Positions 17,820 through 27,116 of a stretch of DNA of 64,000 nucleotides are shown here, piece after piece. Position 1 is the first letter of the stretch. Each line of letters begins with the position of its first letter. A model generated the notes under the pieces. The model saw nothing but the letters and a program-made list of their open reading frames with translations, did no database searches and had not been told where the DNA came from. The DNA lies in contig NZ_ATUF01000002.1 in NCBI RefSeq assembly GCF_000420065.1, positions 186,001-250,000 of the forward strand. Reading direction: 5' to 3'. This DNA is from Varibaculum cambriense DSM 15806 (GTDB lineage: Bacteria > Actinomycetota > Actinomycetes > Actinomycetales > Actinomycetaceae). The position numbers were made by a program, and so were the translations under genes.

Positions 17820-18656
17820 TTAAGAGCCTACGTGGAAGCGAGCGAAAGCAGTAACTTTCCCACCCGAAGCTTTCACGATCTGTCCTACCGACTTCTTGGG
17901 ATCTTTCGCAAAATCCTGGTCGAGCAGGCAGTTGTCTTTGTAGAACGAGCCCATCCGGCCTTCCACGATCTTGTCAACGATCTTTTCCGGTTTGCCCTCT
18001 TTGAGGGTCATTTCCCGCAGAGTTTCGCGTTCCTTATCCATTTCAGCCTGGGGAACTTCCTCGCGATCAATGAAACGGGGGCTGTAAGCGGCGATATGCA
18101 GCGCAATATCGTGTGCAACTTCGGCGCCCGCCTTATCGGTGGCTACCAATACCCCGACCTGCGCTGGCAGATCCGCGGAGGAGTAGTGCAGGTAGCTGGT
18201 TACAGCCTCGCCCTCAATCCGGGTTACCTTCCCCAAAACAATGTTTTCAGAGAAGAGGGCGCCGATTTCCTCGACCTTGTCCTTAACGGTACCTTCACCA
18301 CATTTAGCAGCTAGCAGCTCGTCGCGAGTGCTTACCCCGCTGTCGACCAGTGCCTGCATGATTTCTTCGGCGGCCTCCACGAACTTGGGGGACTTGCCCA
18401 CAAAGTCAGTTTCGGAGTTCAGCTCTACCATCACGCCGGCCTGTCCGTCCGCGGTGTCCAGTACTTTCGCCATTACTAGACCATTGGCAGTAGAACGATC
18501 TTCCCGCTTAGCTAGGGATTTCTTACCCGCTAAACGGATCGCTTTTACGGCTGCGTCTTTATCGCCGTTTGCTTCTTCCAGTGCCTTCTTAACTTCCATC
18601 AGACCTGCGCCGGTCAATTCGCGCAGTTCCTTAATGTCTTGCATCGAAATAGCCAT
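17820..18656 (-). CDS. tsf: Elongation factor Ts
   Basis: A 278-residue nucleotide exchange factor for EF-Tu. It has the N-terminal UBA-like domain with TGAGLMEVKKALEEANGDKD and the conserved NSETDFVGKS stretch in the core domain. The length is typical of actinobacteria. It follows rpsB with a 34-base gap, the usual r-protein S2/EF-Ts pair, and ends at a strong hairpin. Confidence 0.98.
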   Translation of the reverse strand: MAISMQDIKELRELTGAGLMEVKKALEEANGDKDAAVKAIRLAGKKSLAKREDRSTANGLVMAKVLDTADGQAGVMVELNSETDFVGKSPKFVEAAEEIMQALVDSGVSTRDELLAAKCGEGTVKDKVEEIGALFSENIVLGKVTRIEGEAVTSYLHYSSADLPAQVGVLVATDKAGAEVAHDIALHIAAYSPRFIDREEVPQAEMDKERETLREMTLKEGKPEKIVDKIVEGRMGSFYKDNCLLDQDFAKDPKKSVGQIVKASGGKVTAFARFHVGS

Positions 18657-18690
18657 AAGTATGTTCCTCTCGTTAACGATCCTTAGCGGA

Positions 18691-19572
18691 TTATTCAGAC
18701 TTTTCTGCTTCGGCGGGGGCTGCCGGCTCTTCGGCTTTCTTTTCTTCGCCCTCTTCGCTCTTTGCGGTACCTTCTAGCAGTTCCCGTTCCCAATCGGCCA
18801 AGGGTTCTTCGCTGGCCGGAGCGGCTTCTTCACTGGAGGAAGCCCCTTCTTCGCTAGCTTCTTTCTTAGCGGCCGCTTTTTGCGAGCGCGCAATCAAGCC
18901 ATCGGCGCAGGCATCGGCAATAATCCGGGTAAGCAGGGCTACCGAGCGGATAGCGTCATCATTGCCGGGAATCCCGAACTCGATCTCATCCGGATCACAG
19001 TTGGTGTCCAAGATCGCCACGATCGGGATATTTAGTTTATTGGCTTCAGCTACTGCCAAGTGTTCTTTATTGGTGTCAACGATCCAGACGGCGGAGGGGA
19101 TACGCGCCATATCGCGGATACCACCCAGAGTGCGGGAAAGCTTGTCTTTCTCGCGGCTCATCATCAACAGTTCTTTCTTAGTGCGTCCAGAACCGGCAAC
19201 ATCATCGAAGTCGATTTGTTCTAGTTCGCGCAGACGCTGCAAGCGCTTGTGTACCGTACCGAAGTTGGTCAGCATGCCACCCAACCAGCGCTGGTTAACA
19301 TAGGGCATCCCTACCCGCTCGGCCTGCTCGGCAATGGAGTCTTGGGCTTGCTTCTTGGTGCCGACAAAGAGGATATTTCCCCCGCGCAGCACGGTCTGCC
19401 GCACGAAATCGTAGGCGCGATTAATACCATCGAGAGACTGCGCCAAATCGATTACATAAATACCGTTGCGATCAGTCAAGATGAAGGGTTTCATCTTGGG
19501 GTTCCAACGCCGAGTTTGATGTCCAAAGTGTACGCCGCTCTTCAGCAGCTCAGACATGGTTACTACCGCCAT
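18691..19572 (-). CDS. rpsB: 30S ribosomal protein S2
   Basis: A 293-residue S2 protein. The core (1-225) is canonical: [29 protein letters not shown] and [22 protein letters not shown]-terminal tail of about 60 residues is acidic and Ala/Glu-rich ([15 protein letters not shown]), an extension common in high-GC Gram-positives. It is the first gene of the rpsB-tsf unit and has a long structured upstream region. Confidence 0.98.
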   Translation of the reverse strand: MAVVTMSELLKSGVHFGHQTRRWNPKMKPFILTDRNGIYVIDLAQSLDGINRAYDFVRQTVLRGGNILFVGTKKQAQDSIAEQAERVGMPYVNQRWLGGMLTNFGTVHKRLQRLRELEQIDFDDVAGSGRTKKELLMMSREKDKLSRTLGGIRDMARIPSAVWIVDTNKEHLAVAEANKLNIPIVAILDTNCDPDEIEFGIPGNDDAIRSVALLTRIIADACADGLIARSQKAAAKKEASEEGASSSEEAAPASEEPLADWERELLEGTAKSEEGEEKKAEEPAAPAEAEKSE

Positions 19573-19991
19573 GACTTCCTTTCAGTGCGCAAAGGCGCAC
19601 GCGTTTTGGGGCTATCGCCCCGCTTACGGTTTCAATTCGGTTCCTGGCACGACGTCCGCTGACACCCGTTTTCACTGATGGAGGTAGTTTCGGGTTTGAC
19701 CCGAAACCTAGCCACCGGAAAACAGGACCGAAGCCAGCGTGACCCAGCTAGGCTGGTAGTCGTACGCGAAGTCACCTGGCAAGCCAGGTGCTAAGAGCTA
19801 GCTTAGCGGGAAATAGCGGCCTACCCCAAGCTGAAAAGGGCACTGAACAGTGTTAATCTGCTGACAGTTTCCCGAATCTTACTGGTATTTCTACTTTTCC
19901 CAGCTATCCCCACCGGCGGATGTCTACCGGTTTTCCTTCCTAGCTTATTTGAGAGTTTCCGCCAGTTCTTACCGCGTCCAGGCTAGAAGCT
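19573..19991. promoter_or_regulatory. Long structured region upstream of rpsB
   Basis: These 419 bases contain no gene. Three perfect hairpins are visible: GTTTCGGGT/ACCCGAAAC (19687-19707), CCAGC/GCTGG (about 19744-19756) and CACCTGGC/GCCAGGTG (19773-19790). None has a T-tract, so they look like a leader rather than terminators. S2 represses its own mRNA in some bacteria; whether that applies here is inference. The rpsB promoter must lie here, as must that of the divergent M23-like gene. Confidence 0.5.
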
Positions 19992-20534
19992 GTGAAGCGT
20001 TCTTCTCCTCCGCTGCTGCTCTTAGCGGCGTTATCCGCTATTTGTTTACTGGCGTTTGGTCCTGCTCCGTCAGTTCCGGCTACTGTTCGCCCGGCTAGTA
20101 ACGCCCAGCTGGTAGATCTGCGGCAGCTTTCTGGCGAAATCGGGTTCTATCATTGGCCCAGTCACGCTCCCGTCAAAATTTTGCGTCCTTTCAACCCGCC
20201 AGCATCCCCCTGGGGAAGTGGTCACCGCGGAGTTGATTTGGAGCTTTCGGCAGGCAGTGAGGTTTATAGTGCGCGAGAGGGAACCGTATTTTTTGTGGGA
20301 ACTATTGCGGGCAGTCCCAGCATCTCGATTAAACATTCGGAGTTGATTCGCACCACCTATACCCCGGTCAAAAGTGATTTAGTGGTGGGAGCAACGGTGG
20401 CAGCTGGCCAAAAGATTGGAATCCTTCAGGCAGGGCACCCGGGTTTGCATTTTGGGGCAAAAATCGATGATTACCACTACCTAAATCCCCTGCTGCTCAT
20501 CCTGGGACCGATTCGCTTGCTCCCTGATCCCTAA
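19992..20534 (+). CDS. Secreted M23 (LytM)-type peptidase-like protein
   Basis: A 180-residue exported protein. Residues 1-30 form a signal peptide (KR, then a Leu-rich core, then Ala/Pro). The M23 domain spans about 60-170, with GHRGVDLELSAGSEVYSA giving the metal ligands H78 and D82. The second site is usually His-x-His; here it reads G151-L-H153-F, so one His is missing. It may be a non-catalytic regulator of peptidoglycan hydrolysis, or retain weak activity. The GTG at 19992 has only a weak upstream site. It is divergent from rpsB, as M23 genes often are in actinobacteria. Confidence 0.8.
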   Translation: MKRSSPPLLLLAALSAICLLAFGPAPSVPATVRPASNAQLVDLRQLSGEIGFYHWPSHAPVKILRPFNPPASPWGSGHRGVDLELSAGSEVYSAREGTVFFVGTIAGSPSISIKHSELIRTTYTPVKSDLVVGATVAAGQKIGILQAGHPGLHFGAKIDDYHYLNPLLLILGPIRLLPDP

Positions 20535-20549
20535 GCAGGGGTGGGTTTA

Positions 20550-20569
20550 AGACGCGGATTTCCGCGTCT
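20550..20569. terminator. Weak convergent hairpin
   Basis: AGACGCGGA (20550-20558) pairs with TCCGCGTCT (20561-20569) with a 2-base nominal loop. It lies between the convergent M23-like gene and xerC. No T-tract is present on either side, so termination is only suggested by position. Confidence 0.4.
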
Positions 20570-20687
20570 AGGTGTACTGGTAACTGCAGATATCAGGCCG
20601 CTACCTACAGCTACTTATTCGCGACCTCTCCCGCTTGCGTACCGGCCACATTCCTCCATTTACAGTTAAACGAAACACTTTAACAGT

Positions 20688-21599
20688 CTAGGCGCGGGGG
20701 AAGGCCTGCTGGTAGGCGCCGATTATCCGCTGCGCATCCACATGGGTATAGCGCTGGGTAGTAGACAGTGCCGAGTGTCCTAACATTTCTTGGATTACCC
20801 GCAGGTCTGCTCCGCCCTCCAACATATGGGAAGCCATGGAGTGACGCAGGCCGTGAGGCCCTAAGTCGGGTACTCCCGCCAAGGCACAGGCGCGGTGCAG
20901 GCGTGCCCGCACGATTCTTTCCGAAACTGCTCCCCCCTGGGCTCCTAAAAAGAGGGCGTCAGCAGGCGGCGACTTTTGAAGTTCGCCCCGCGCCCTCTGC
21001 AAGTAAAAGCGGAGGGCTTTAGCGGCTTGAGGACTAAATGGGACTATTCGCTCTTTAGATCCTTTACCCCACAGGCACACGGTGCGAGATTCAAAATCAA
21101 TATCTGCCGGAAGTAGGGCACATATTTCTCCCACTCGCGCCCCCGTAGCATAAATCAATTCGAAAATCGCCCAATCCCGCGCCATGACCGCATCAGATGT
21201 TGTTTGGCTTTCACACCAGGAAAGCAGTTGTTTTGCTTGGTCAACCGATAGTAGGTGGGGCAGGTTCTTCGCAGTTTTCGGGGTACGCAGTTGCTTCGCA
21301 AAATCCGTTTCCACCACTTGATTTTGTTTCGCCCATTTCGAGAAGGCACGCAAGGCAGCTATTTTGCGGGCAATCGTGGTGTTGGATTGCCCTTCCGCAC
21401 GCAGCTGGGCTAACCAGTTACGCGCTGCCAGCACCGTGCAGGCCGGCAGAATAGATTGCTCTTCTTTGATCTGGCAATGGTCCAGCCACCCACGCAGATC
21501 TGCCAGATAAGCTTTAATCGAGGCCGGAGAAAACGATTTCGCATATTTTAGGTAGTGGCGATAATCTTCGAGCACTTCCCCCCGCTTCGCTGCTCGCAT
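20688..21599 (-). CDS. xerC: Tyrosine recombinase XerC
   Basis: A 303-residue recombinase that resolves chromosome dimers at dif with a partner XerD. The N-terminal SAM-like DNA-binding domain covers about 10-100. Catalytic residues are visible: Arg in TGARVGEICAL, Lys in GKGSKERIVPF, HGLRHSMASHML, and LGHSALSTTQRYTHV with the nucleophilic Tyr. The ATG at 21599 is chosen because GGGGG lies 8 bases upstream; a start at 21623 would overlap dprA. It could be called XerD from sequence alone, but its place after dprA supports XerC. Confidence 0.92.
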   Translation of the reverse strand: MRAAKRGEVLEDYRHYLKYAKSFSPASIKAYLADLRGWLDHCQIKEEQSILPACTVLAARNWLAQLRAEGQSNTTIARKIAALRAFSKWAKQNQVVETDFAKQLRTPKTAKNLPHLLSVDQAKQLLSWCESQTTSDAVMARDWAIFELIYATGARVGEICALLPADIDFESRTVCLWGKGSKERIVPFSPQAAKALRFYLQRARGELQKSPPADALFLGAQGGAVSERIVRARLHRACALAGVPDLGPHGLRHSMASHMLEGGADLRVIQEMLGHSALSTTQRYTHVDAQRIIGAYQQAFPRA

Positions 21600-21601
21600 T
21601 C

Positions 21602-22771
21602 TTAGACCCCCGTCTTTTTCCATTTGCCGGCTATCTGTATCACTCGTCCCTCCATTTCCAGGTTACCCATTACTGCGGCTACTTCCTCGATAGCTGCTCC
21701 GCTGGCACGCGCAATTGCCTCTAAGCTCGCGGGACTACGCAGCGGAGTAGCATCCAGAATCCGCCCGCTCAACGGATCCAAACCATCCAGGTAACCGCTT
21801 TCTACGCGGCCTCTTTCAGTATTTACCGTTCCCAGGGGCGCAACCATTTCCAGGACGTCCTGGGCACCAGTAATCAAAGTAGCGCCGTCTCTGATTAGTT
21901 GATTGGAACCTGCCCATTCGGGTTGGTTAATTGGTCCAGGCACTGCCCCTACCTGCCGGCCTAGCTCTATCGCGTGCCGGGCAGTATTTAACGCTCCGGA
22001 ACGAAAACCTGCCTGAACCACTACGGTTGCCCCTGCTAGTGCCGCAATTAGACGATTGCGATCTAAGAAACGCCACCGGGTGGGACGCGCCCCGGGAGGG
22101 TATTGACTGAGCAACAGGCCGCTGCTGCTAATCCGTTTAAACATGTCGCTATTTGCCGCCGGATAGGGACGATCAAGTCCTCCGGCCAGCAGACTGATGG
22201 TAGGCGTTTGGGCTCGCAAACATGCCTGGTGAACCAGGCAGTCCACCCCGTAGGCACCCCCAGAAACTAAGGTCATCCCCTCTCCGGCGCAGCGCCAGGC
22301 AAGTTCGGTAGCAATATCGTGGCCGAGGGCGGAAACTGCGCGCGCCCCCACCATCGCCACGGTTTTATTGCTTTCCTGGTTCATAAGGGAGGTATCCCCA
22401 ATCGCCCATAGTGCCCAGGGAGCATCACTAAGGTTATTAAAGGCTGCTGGCCAATCGGGATCGCGGCGAGTAACTAACTTAAAACGCCCCTTTGCCAGCA
22501 GCTTTTCTAGGGCGGGGAGGTCGAGTGCTTCCAGGCGGCTTCGCCAGCGGGCAAAACTCTGATCCCATTTATCGGCGCCGGTGCGCCGCAATAGTTCTAC
22601 CGGCAAATAGGTGTGCCAGCGCCCGGGATCATCTCCCGCGGCACGCCGAGCAATTTTTAACGCGGCAACCGGCCCGAGCTCATTAAGCAGTAAATCCGCT
22701 GCCGAATCCCCCGCCTCAGTTAGCTGAGACCAACTGGCACAGGCCAGCTGGTACTGGTAGTTATCATCCAT
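21602..22771 (-). CDS. dprA: DNA-processing protein DprA
   Basis: A 389-residue protein that loads RecA on incoming single-stranded DNA during natural transformation; in many non-competent actinobacteria its role is unclear. The Rossmann-type core has VAMVGARAVSALGHDIATEL, VSGGAYGVDCLVHQACL and a GGLDRPYP segment. A C-terminal winged-helix-like domain covers about 325-389. The ATG at 22771 follows GAGAGG at 5 bases; an in-frame ATG at 22789 lacks one. It lies between comM and xerC. Confidence 0.94.
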   Translation of the reverse strand: MDDNYQYQLACASWSQLTEAGDSAADLLLNELGPVAALKIARRAAGDDPGRWHTYLPVELLRRTGADKWDQSFARWRSRLEALDLPALEKLLAKGRFKLVTRRDPDWPAAFNNLSDAPWALWAIGDTSLMNQESNKTVAMVGARAVSALGHDIATELAWRCAGEGMTLVSGGAYGVDCLVHQACLRAQTPTISLLAGGLDRPYPAANSDMFKRISSSGLLLSQYPPGARPTRWRFLDRNRLIAALAGATVVVQAGFRSGALNTARHAIELGRQVGAVPGPINQPEWAGSNQLIRDGATLITGAQDVLEMVAPLGTVNTERGRVESGYLDGLDPLSGRILDATPLRSPASLEAIARASGAAIEEVAAVMGNLEMEGRVIQIAGKWKKTGV

Positions 22772-22801
22772 ATTTACCTCTCTTTCCACGGTAGAAACCT
22801 C

Positions 22802-24355
22802 CTAATGGGGACGCTGCGAATTCTTGAGCGAATATGCCAACCCAAAATCTTCCCGGCTGGGTTTGTCCCGACCGTGTAGATCGGCAACGGTCCAGGCTAC
22901 CCGGCAAATCCGCTCAGCTCCCCGCATGGAAATTCGCCCCGCCCCCACTAGCCGGTCTAGACGCTCTTTAGTAGCTGCATCCAGCGTGTGCTTCAACACT
23001 CGGCTCGGGATCCGCGCATTGAGGACGACACCCTGGTCTTTCCAGCGCCGCTGCGCGCGTTGGCGCGCCGCTAATACGCGCTCACGGACAGTTTTGCTGC
23101 TTTCTGGCACCTCGGTAGTGGTTAAATCCGTTATTTTGGGACGACCTACCTGGCACTGCAGGTCGATGCGATCCATAAGCGGACCAGAAAGCTTAGCTAA
23201 ATAACGTACCCGCTGATAGGGGGTACATTTACATTCTTCTCCTAGCTGCCCCCACATTCCGCAAGGACAGGGATTAGCCGCAATCACCAGCTGGAAAGCA
23301 GCCGGAAAACTAGTCACCGCCCGGGAGCGATGTACCGTGATTTTTGAGGTTTCTAAAGGTTGTCTTAAAGCATCCAAGCTGCGGGTTTGAAATTCGGGGG
23401 CTTCATCTAGGAAGAGGACGCCGTGGTGCGCTAAGGAAATTGCGCCCGGCGTGGCGATGCCACTTCCTCCGCCGATTAGCGCCGGCAAGGTGGCAGAATG
23501 ATGCGGAGCGATAAACGGCGGATAGTGCATCAACCCGTTAGCAGGTAGGAAGGTACCTGCCAAGGAGTGAATAGAAGTTACTTCTAGGGCTTCTTCATCA
23601 TTTAAGGGTGGCAAAATCCCCGGCAGGCAGCGCGCCAACATGGTTTTTCCCGCTCCCGGAACCCCAATAAAACTCAGGTGATGTCCCCCGGCAGCCGCAA
23701 TTTCCAATGCTTGCCGCGCCAGAAACGCGCCCCGTACCTCCTGTAAGTCGGGGGGATCCTCGGGGACGGATTCTGGCACTAACTCCCGTGAAACGGGGGT
23801 TGCTCTGGCTTTTACTTCTGCTACCCGCGCTTTCATTTTCCGCATCCCCAAATACAGCAATGCCTCTACCAGGTGCGATACCCCGATAATTTCTATTCCG
23901 TCAATCAGCGAGGCCTCCGCGACCGCTTCGGACGCCACCATCACTTTCTTGAAACCAGCACGCCGTGCCGCCAAAACCTGGGGCAAGATTCCTTTTACCC
24001 GGTAGACCCGTCCGTCCAGGCCCAGCTCTCCACAAAACACCATTCCGGCTGCCCGTTTTTGCACCCCGGCATACCGCGAAGCCACTACTGCCAGCGCAAT
24101 CGGTAAATCGAAACCGGAGCCCGTCTTGGGCAATTCCGCGGGTGAAAGATTAACTGTCAACCGGGTGGGCTCCCAACACAGACCCGTAGAAGCAATCGCG
24201 GCCTCCACCCGCGACCGGGATTCTCTAAGTGAAGCATCCGGCAGTCCCACCAGTGCAAATGCTGGTAATCCTTGGGTGTGGTGGGCTTCGACTTTAATCA
24301 GGTGGCCGCTTAATCCCACCATTCCGAGGGCAAAACAGGTTCCGATTTGGGGCAT
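22802..24355 (-). CDS. comM: YifB/ComM-type Mg-chelatase-like AAA+ ATPase
   Basis: A 517-residue AAA+ protein of the ComM family, a hexameric helicase that helps branch migration in transformation. The N-terminal Lon-like fold (1-170) includes GLPAFALVGLPDASLRESR. Walker A is FIGVPGAGKTMLARCLPG and Walker B is GVLFLDEAPEF. A zinc-type stretch NPCPCGMWGQLGEECKC and the C-terminal Mg-chelatase domain follow. It starts immediately after yraN (1 base apart) and precedes dprA by 30 bases, giving a yraN-comM-dprA-xerC unit. Confidence 0.94.
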   Translation of the reverse strand: MPQIGTCFALGMVGLSGHLIKVEAHHTQGLPAFALVGLPDASLRESRSRVEAAIASTGLCWEPTRLTVNLSPAELPKTGSGFDLPIALAVVASRYAGVQKRAAGMVFCGELGLDGRVYRVKGILPQVLAARRAGFKKVMVASEAVAEASLIDGIEIIGVSHLVEALLYLGMRKMKARVAEVKARATPVSRELVPESVPEDPPDLQEVRGAFLARQALEIAAAGGHHLSFIGVPGAGKTMLARCLPGILPPLNDEEALEVTSIHSLAGTFLPANGLMHYPPFIAPHHSATLPALIGGGSGIATPGAISLAHHGVLFLDEAPEFQTRSLDALRQPLETSKITVHRSRAVTSFPAAFQLVIAANPCPCGMWGQLGEECKCTPYQRVRYLAKLSGPLMDRIDLQCQVGRPKITDLTTTEVPESSKTVRERVLAARQRAQRRWKDQGVVLNARIPSRVLKHTLDAATKERLDRLVGAGRISMRGAERICRVAWTVADLHGRDKPSREDFGLAYSLKNSQRPH

Positions 24356-24356
24356 T

Positions 24357-24725
24357 TTAAATGCCCCGACAGTGGGTAATCACCGGCACTTTTCCCTGGG
24401 AAGCGTCGATCGCAATCATATCGATGCGCACTCCGCTGCCGGCTCGCGCCTGAGGATGACTGCTGAGCCACAGGCTAACTAACTGACGCAGGCGCCTATA
24501 CTTTTCGCGCCCTATTCCCCGCTTTGCGCCCCCATATTGCCGGGTAGTTCGGGTTTTTACCTCCGCGAAAACTAGCCGTGCAGATTGAGGATCCCGGCAG
24601 ATAATATCGAGTTCCCCGAAGCGACACCGCCAGTTGCGCTCGATTATTTGATATCCGCTCTCTGTCAGCATGCGGGCGGCCAGAGCCTCCCCGGCCGCAC
24701 CGATTTCGCGGTTTTTTGTTCCCAT
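24357..24725 (-). CDS. yraN: UPF0102 (YraN) family nuclease-like protein
   Basis: A 122-residue protein with a restriction-endonuclease-like fold. The family pattern is visible: GEALAARMLTESGYQIIERN, then the GELDIICRD catalytic-type stretch, then VFAEVKTRT. The substrate is unknown. It lies upstream of comM with a 1-base gap, the usual arrangement in actinobacteria, where DUF2469 and rnhB often precede it. Here ahpC-ahpF separates it from them. Confidence 0.93.
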   Translation of the reverse strand: MGTKNREIGAAGEALAARMLTESGYQIIERNWRCRFGELDIICRDPQSARLVFAEVKTRTTRQYGGAKRGIGREKYRRLRQLVSLWLSSHPQARAGSGVRIDMIAIDASQGKVPVITHCRGI

Positions 24726-24885
24726 TCCTTAAGGGTTGCCCGCAGCAGCCGGGAACTAAACTTTTAATTGTGCGGTCAAGGAAAACGAAAAACTAGCTTC
24801 CCTGGGGACAAGCAAACCCGCCAGGTCAGCCGGTAAATCCCAGGAAGGACGCGGATACTAGTCCTCTAAATTGGATCCAATAAAG

Positions 24886-26442
24886 CTAGTCTGTTTGTTC
24901 CGGGCTGCGGATCAGGTAGTCAAAAGCTCCCAGAGCCGCATTAGCGCCGGCCCCCAAGGCAATCACAATTTGCTTATGGGGAGTATTGGTACAATCCCCG
25001 GCCGCAAAAATCCCCGGCACCGAGGTAGCACCCCGGTTATCTACCTTGATGTAGCCGTCTTCTAGCTGCACCGTTTCTTGCAACCAATCGGTGTTGGGAA
25101 TCGAGCCGATCTGTACAAAGATGCCATCCATTTGCAATTCATGCGTCTGACCCGCGGCGTCACGATATTCCAGACCGGTAACCCGATGTCCATCCCCCAG
25201 CACCTTGGTGGCTTTGGCAGAATTAACAACTTTAGTATTAGGCAGTGCCTGCAAGCGGTCGACCAATACCTTATCGGCTTTCAGCTGGTCTGCTAGGTCA
25301 ATCACGGTAACTTCTCGTGCCAAAGCCGCTAAGTCAATTGCCGCTTCTAGCGCAGAGTTTCCCCCGCCCATGACCGCAACTTTCCGATCAGCAAATAGTG
25401 GGCCATCGCAGTGAGGACAGAAAGTGACCCCTCGGTTTAAGTATTGTTCTTCTCCGGGAATATCTAGGCGTCTGAAATTGGTTCCAACACTGATCACTAC
25501 CGCGCGTGCCCGCAGCACCGCCCCACCCTCGGTAATGACCGGGAACAGGCCGTCCTCGCCCCGATCCCCAATTTTTTCTATCCGAATTCCACTGATCTGC
25601 TCCACCGCGTAATCACGCAGGTTAGCCTGGAAAGTCTTAGTTAGCTCTTCCGGTTGCACCCGCTCGAGGGTAATCAGGTTCTCGATCTGTCCGCTTTCTA
25701 AGACTTGCCCGCCGATCCGGTCGGCCACCATCCCGACCCGCAACTGTTTGCGCGCAGCATAAACTGCCGCGGCAGTGCCTCCAGGGCCACCCCCGACTAC
25801 GAGCACATCAAAGGGCTCCAAGGCATTCAACCGCTTGAGTCGCAGCCCGGTCATTCCCCGACCGATCTTGGAGACGATTTGCTCGAGGGTTACTCGGCCC
25901 TGCAGGAAGACTTCTCCATCTTTAATCACTGTGGGAACTGACTGCAGGTGGTGATGCTCGAATTCTTCCCAGAAAGTTCCCCCATCCACGGTAGTGTGTT
26001 TAATCAGGGGATTCAGCACCGCCATCGCATTTAAGGCCTGTACCACATCCGGGCAGTTCATACAGGAAAGCGAAACATAAGTGGTGAACTCGGTGGGCTC
26101 GTAAATCTCTTTAATCGCGGCAATAATATCCGCATCTGCTTTCACCGGATGCCCGCCTACCTGCAGCAACGCCAAGACGAAACTGTTGAACTCGGTTCCG
26201 GTCGGCACCCCCGCGAAACGAACGCTGATATCGGAATCAACGCGCCGGATCGCAAAGGAAGGTTTGCGGGGATTTTCTTCCCACTTGACCTGGATCAAGT
26301 CCGATAATCCCGCAATCTGGTGCAAAATCTCGGAAGTCTGCTTGGAATGTTCACTGTAATCAAGCGAGGTAGCCAGCTCAATCGGGTATTTAATCAACCC
26401 GATAACTTGTTTTACCTGGTCAAGTATCTTTTCTTCTAACAT
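24886..26442 (-). CDS. ahpF: Alkyl hydroperoxide reductase subunit F
   Basis: A 518-residue flavoprotein that passes electrons from NAD(P)H to AhpC. The N-terminal tandem thioredoxin-like domain (1-200) has the CMNC redox pair near residue 133. The C-terminal thioredoxin-reductase-like part has FAD motif VVGGGPGGTAAAVYAARK, the CPHC active pair near residue 343, and the NAD-site VMGGGNSALEAAIDLA. It starts 2 bases after ahpC, so the pair is an operon. It forms a complete peroxide-scavenging system with AhpC. Confidence 0.96.
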   Translation of the reverse strand: MLEEKILDQVKQVIGLIKYPIELATSLDYSEHSKQTSEILHQIAGLSDLIQVKWEENPRKPSFAIRRVDSDISVRFAGVPTGTEFNSFVLALLQVGGHPVKADADIIAAIKEIYEPTEFTTYVSLSCMNCPDVVQALNAMAVLNPLIKHTTVDGGTFWEEFEHHHLQSVPTVIKDGEVFLQGRVTLEQIVSKIGRGMTGLRLKRLNALEPFDVLVVGGGPGGTAAAVYAARKQLRVGMVADRIGGQVLESGQIENLITLERVQPEELTKTFQANLRDYAVEQISGIRIEKIGDRGEDGLFPVITEGGAVLRARAVVISVGTNFRRLDIPGEEQYLNRGVTFCPHCDGPLFADRKVAVMGGGNSALEAAIDLAALAREVTVIDLADQLKADKVLVDRLQALPNTKVVNSAKATKVLGDGHRVTGLEYRDAAGQTHELQMDGIFVQIGSIPNTDWLQETVQLEDGYIKVDNRGATSVPGIFAAGDCTNTPHKQIVIALGAGANAALGAFDYLIRSPEQTD

Positions 26443-26444
26443 GT

Positions 26445-27008
26445 TTATAGCTTCCCGGAGAGATCAAAGGTCGGGGTAATAGTACTTTCACCCAAATCCC
26501 AGTTCGCGGGGCAGACTTCATCCGGGTGGTCGTAAATATACTGAGCCGCCCGCACTTTCCGCAGCAGTTCTCCCGCGCTGCGTCCGACTGCATCGGAAGT
26601 GGTTTCTACGTATTGAATAATCCCACTGGGGTCAATCAGGAAAGTACAGCGATAGGCGCACCCGGACTCTTCATCCAAGGATCCGAAGGCACGCGAGATT
26701 TTGCCGGTAGGATCAGCCACCATGGGGAAAGAAATCTTTTGAATCCGTTTCGAGCTGTTGTGCCAGGCCTTATGGGAATGATGCTTGTCGGTAGAAACCG
26801 AGTAGACCTCCACTCCCATCCGCTGTAGCTGGGCGTAATTGTCAGCCAGATCCTCTAGTTCGGTAGGACAAACATAGGAAAAATCTGCCGGGTAGAAGAA
26901 AACAATCGCCCATTTATCGCGGTAATCTTCACTGGATACATCGACAAAGGAGTCATTGTAGAACGCTATCCCGGACCAGTCCGGTGCTACAGTATTGATT
27001 TTGGACAC
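26445..27008 (-). CDS. ahpC: Alkyl hydroperoxide reductase subunit C (peroxiredoxin)
   Basis: A 187-residue typical 2-Cys peroxiredoxin that reduces hydrogen peroxide and organic peroxides. The peroxidatic Cys is in FSYVCPTELEDLAD (near residue 47) and the resolving Cys is in EVCPANWDLGE near the C-terminus. The GTG at 27008 has AGAGG 6-7 bases upstream. The 108-base gap to DUF2469 should hold the promoter; I see a TATAAG near 27060 but no matching -35, and no certain OxyR or PerR site. Confidence 0.96.
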   Translation of the reverse strand: MSKINTVAPDWSGIAFYNDSFVDVSSEDYRDKWAIVFFYPADFSYVCPTELEDLADNYAQLQRMGVEVYSVSTDKHHSHKAWHNSSKRIQKISFPMVADPTGKISRAFGSLDEESGCAYRCTFLIDPSGIIQYVETTSDAVGRSAGELLRKVRAAQYIYDHPDEVCPANWDLGESTITPTFDLSGKL

Positions 27009-27116
27009 TGTCAGCCTCTTTCGCCTTTAACCATCGTTAGCTGTCTAGTAGTTCTCTTATATGGTAACAGCCACCTGCTACCCCGGTTAGGTAAATGCCT
27101 AAAGCGGACAGGTGTT

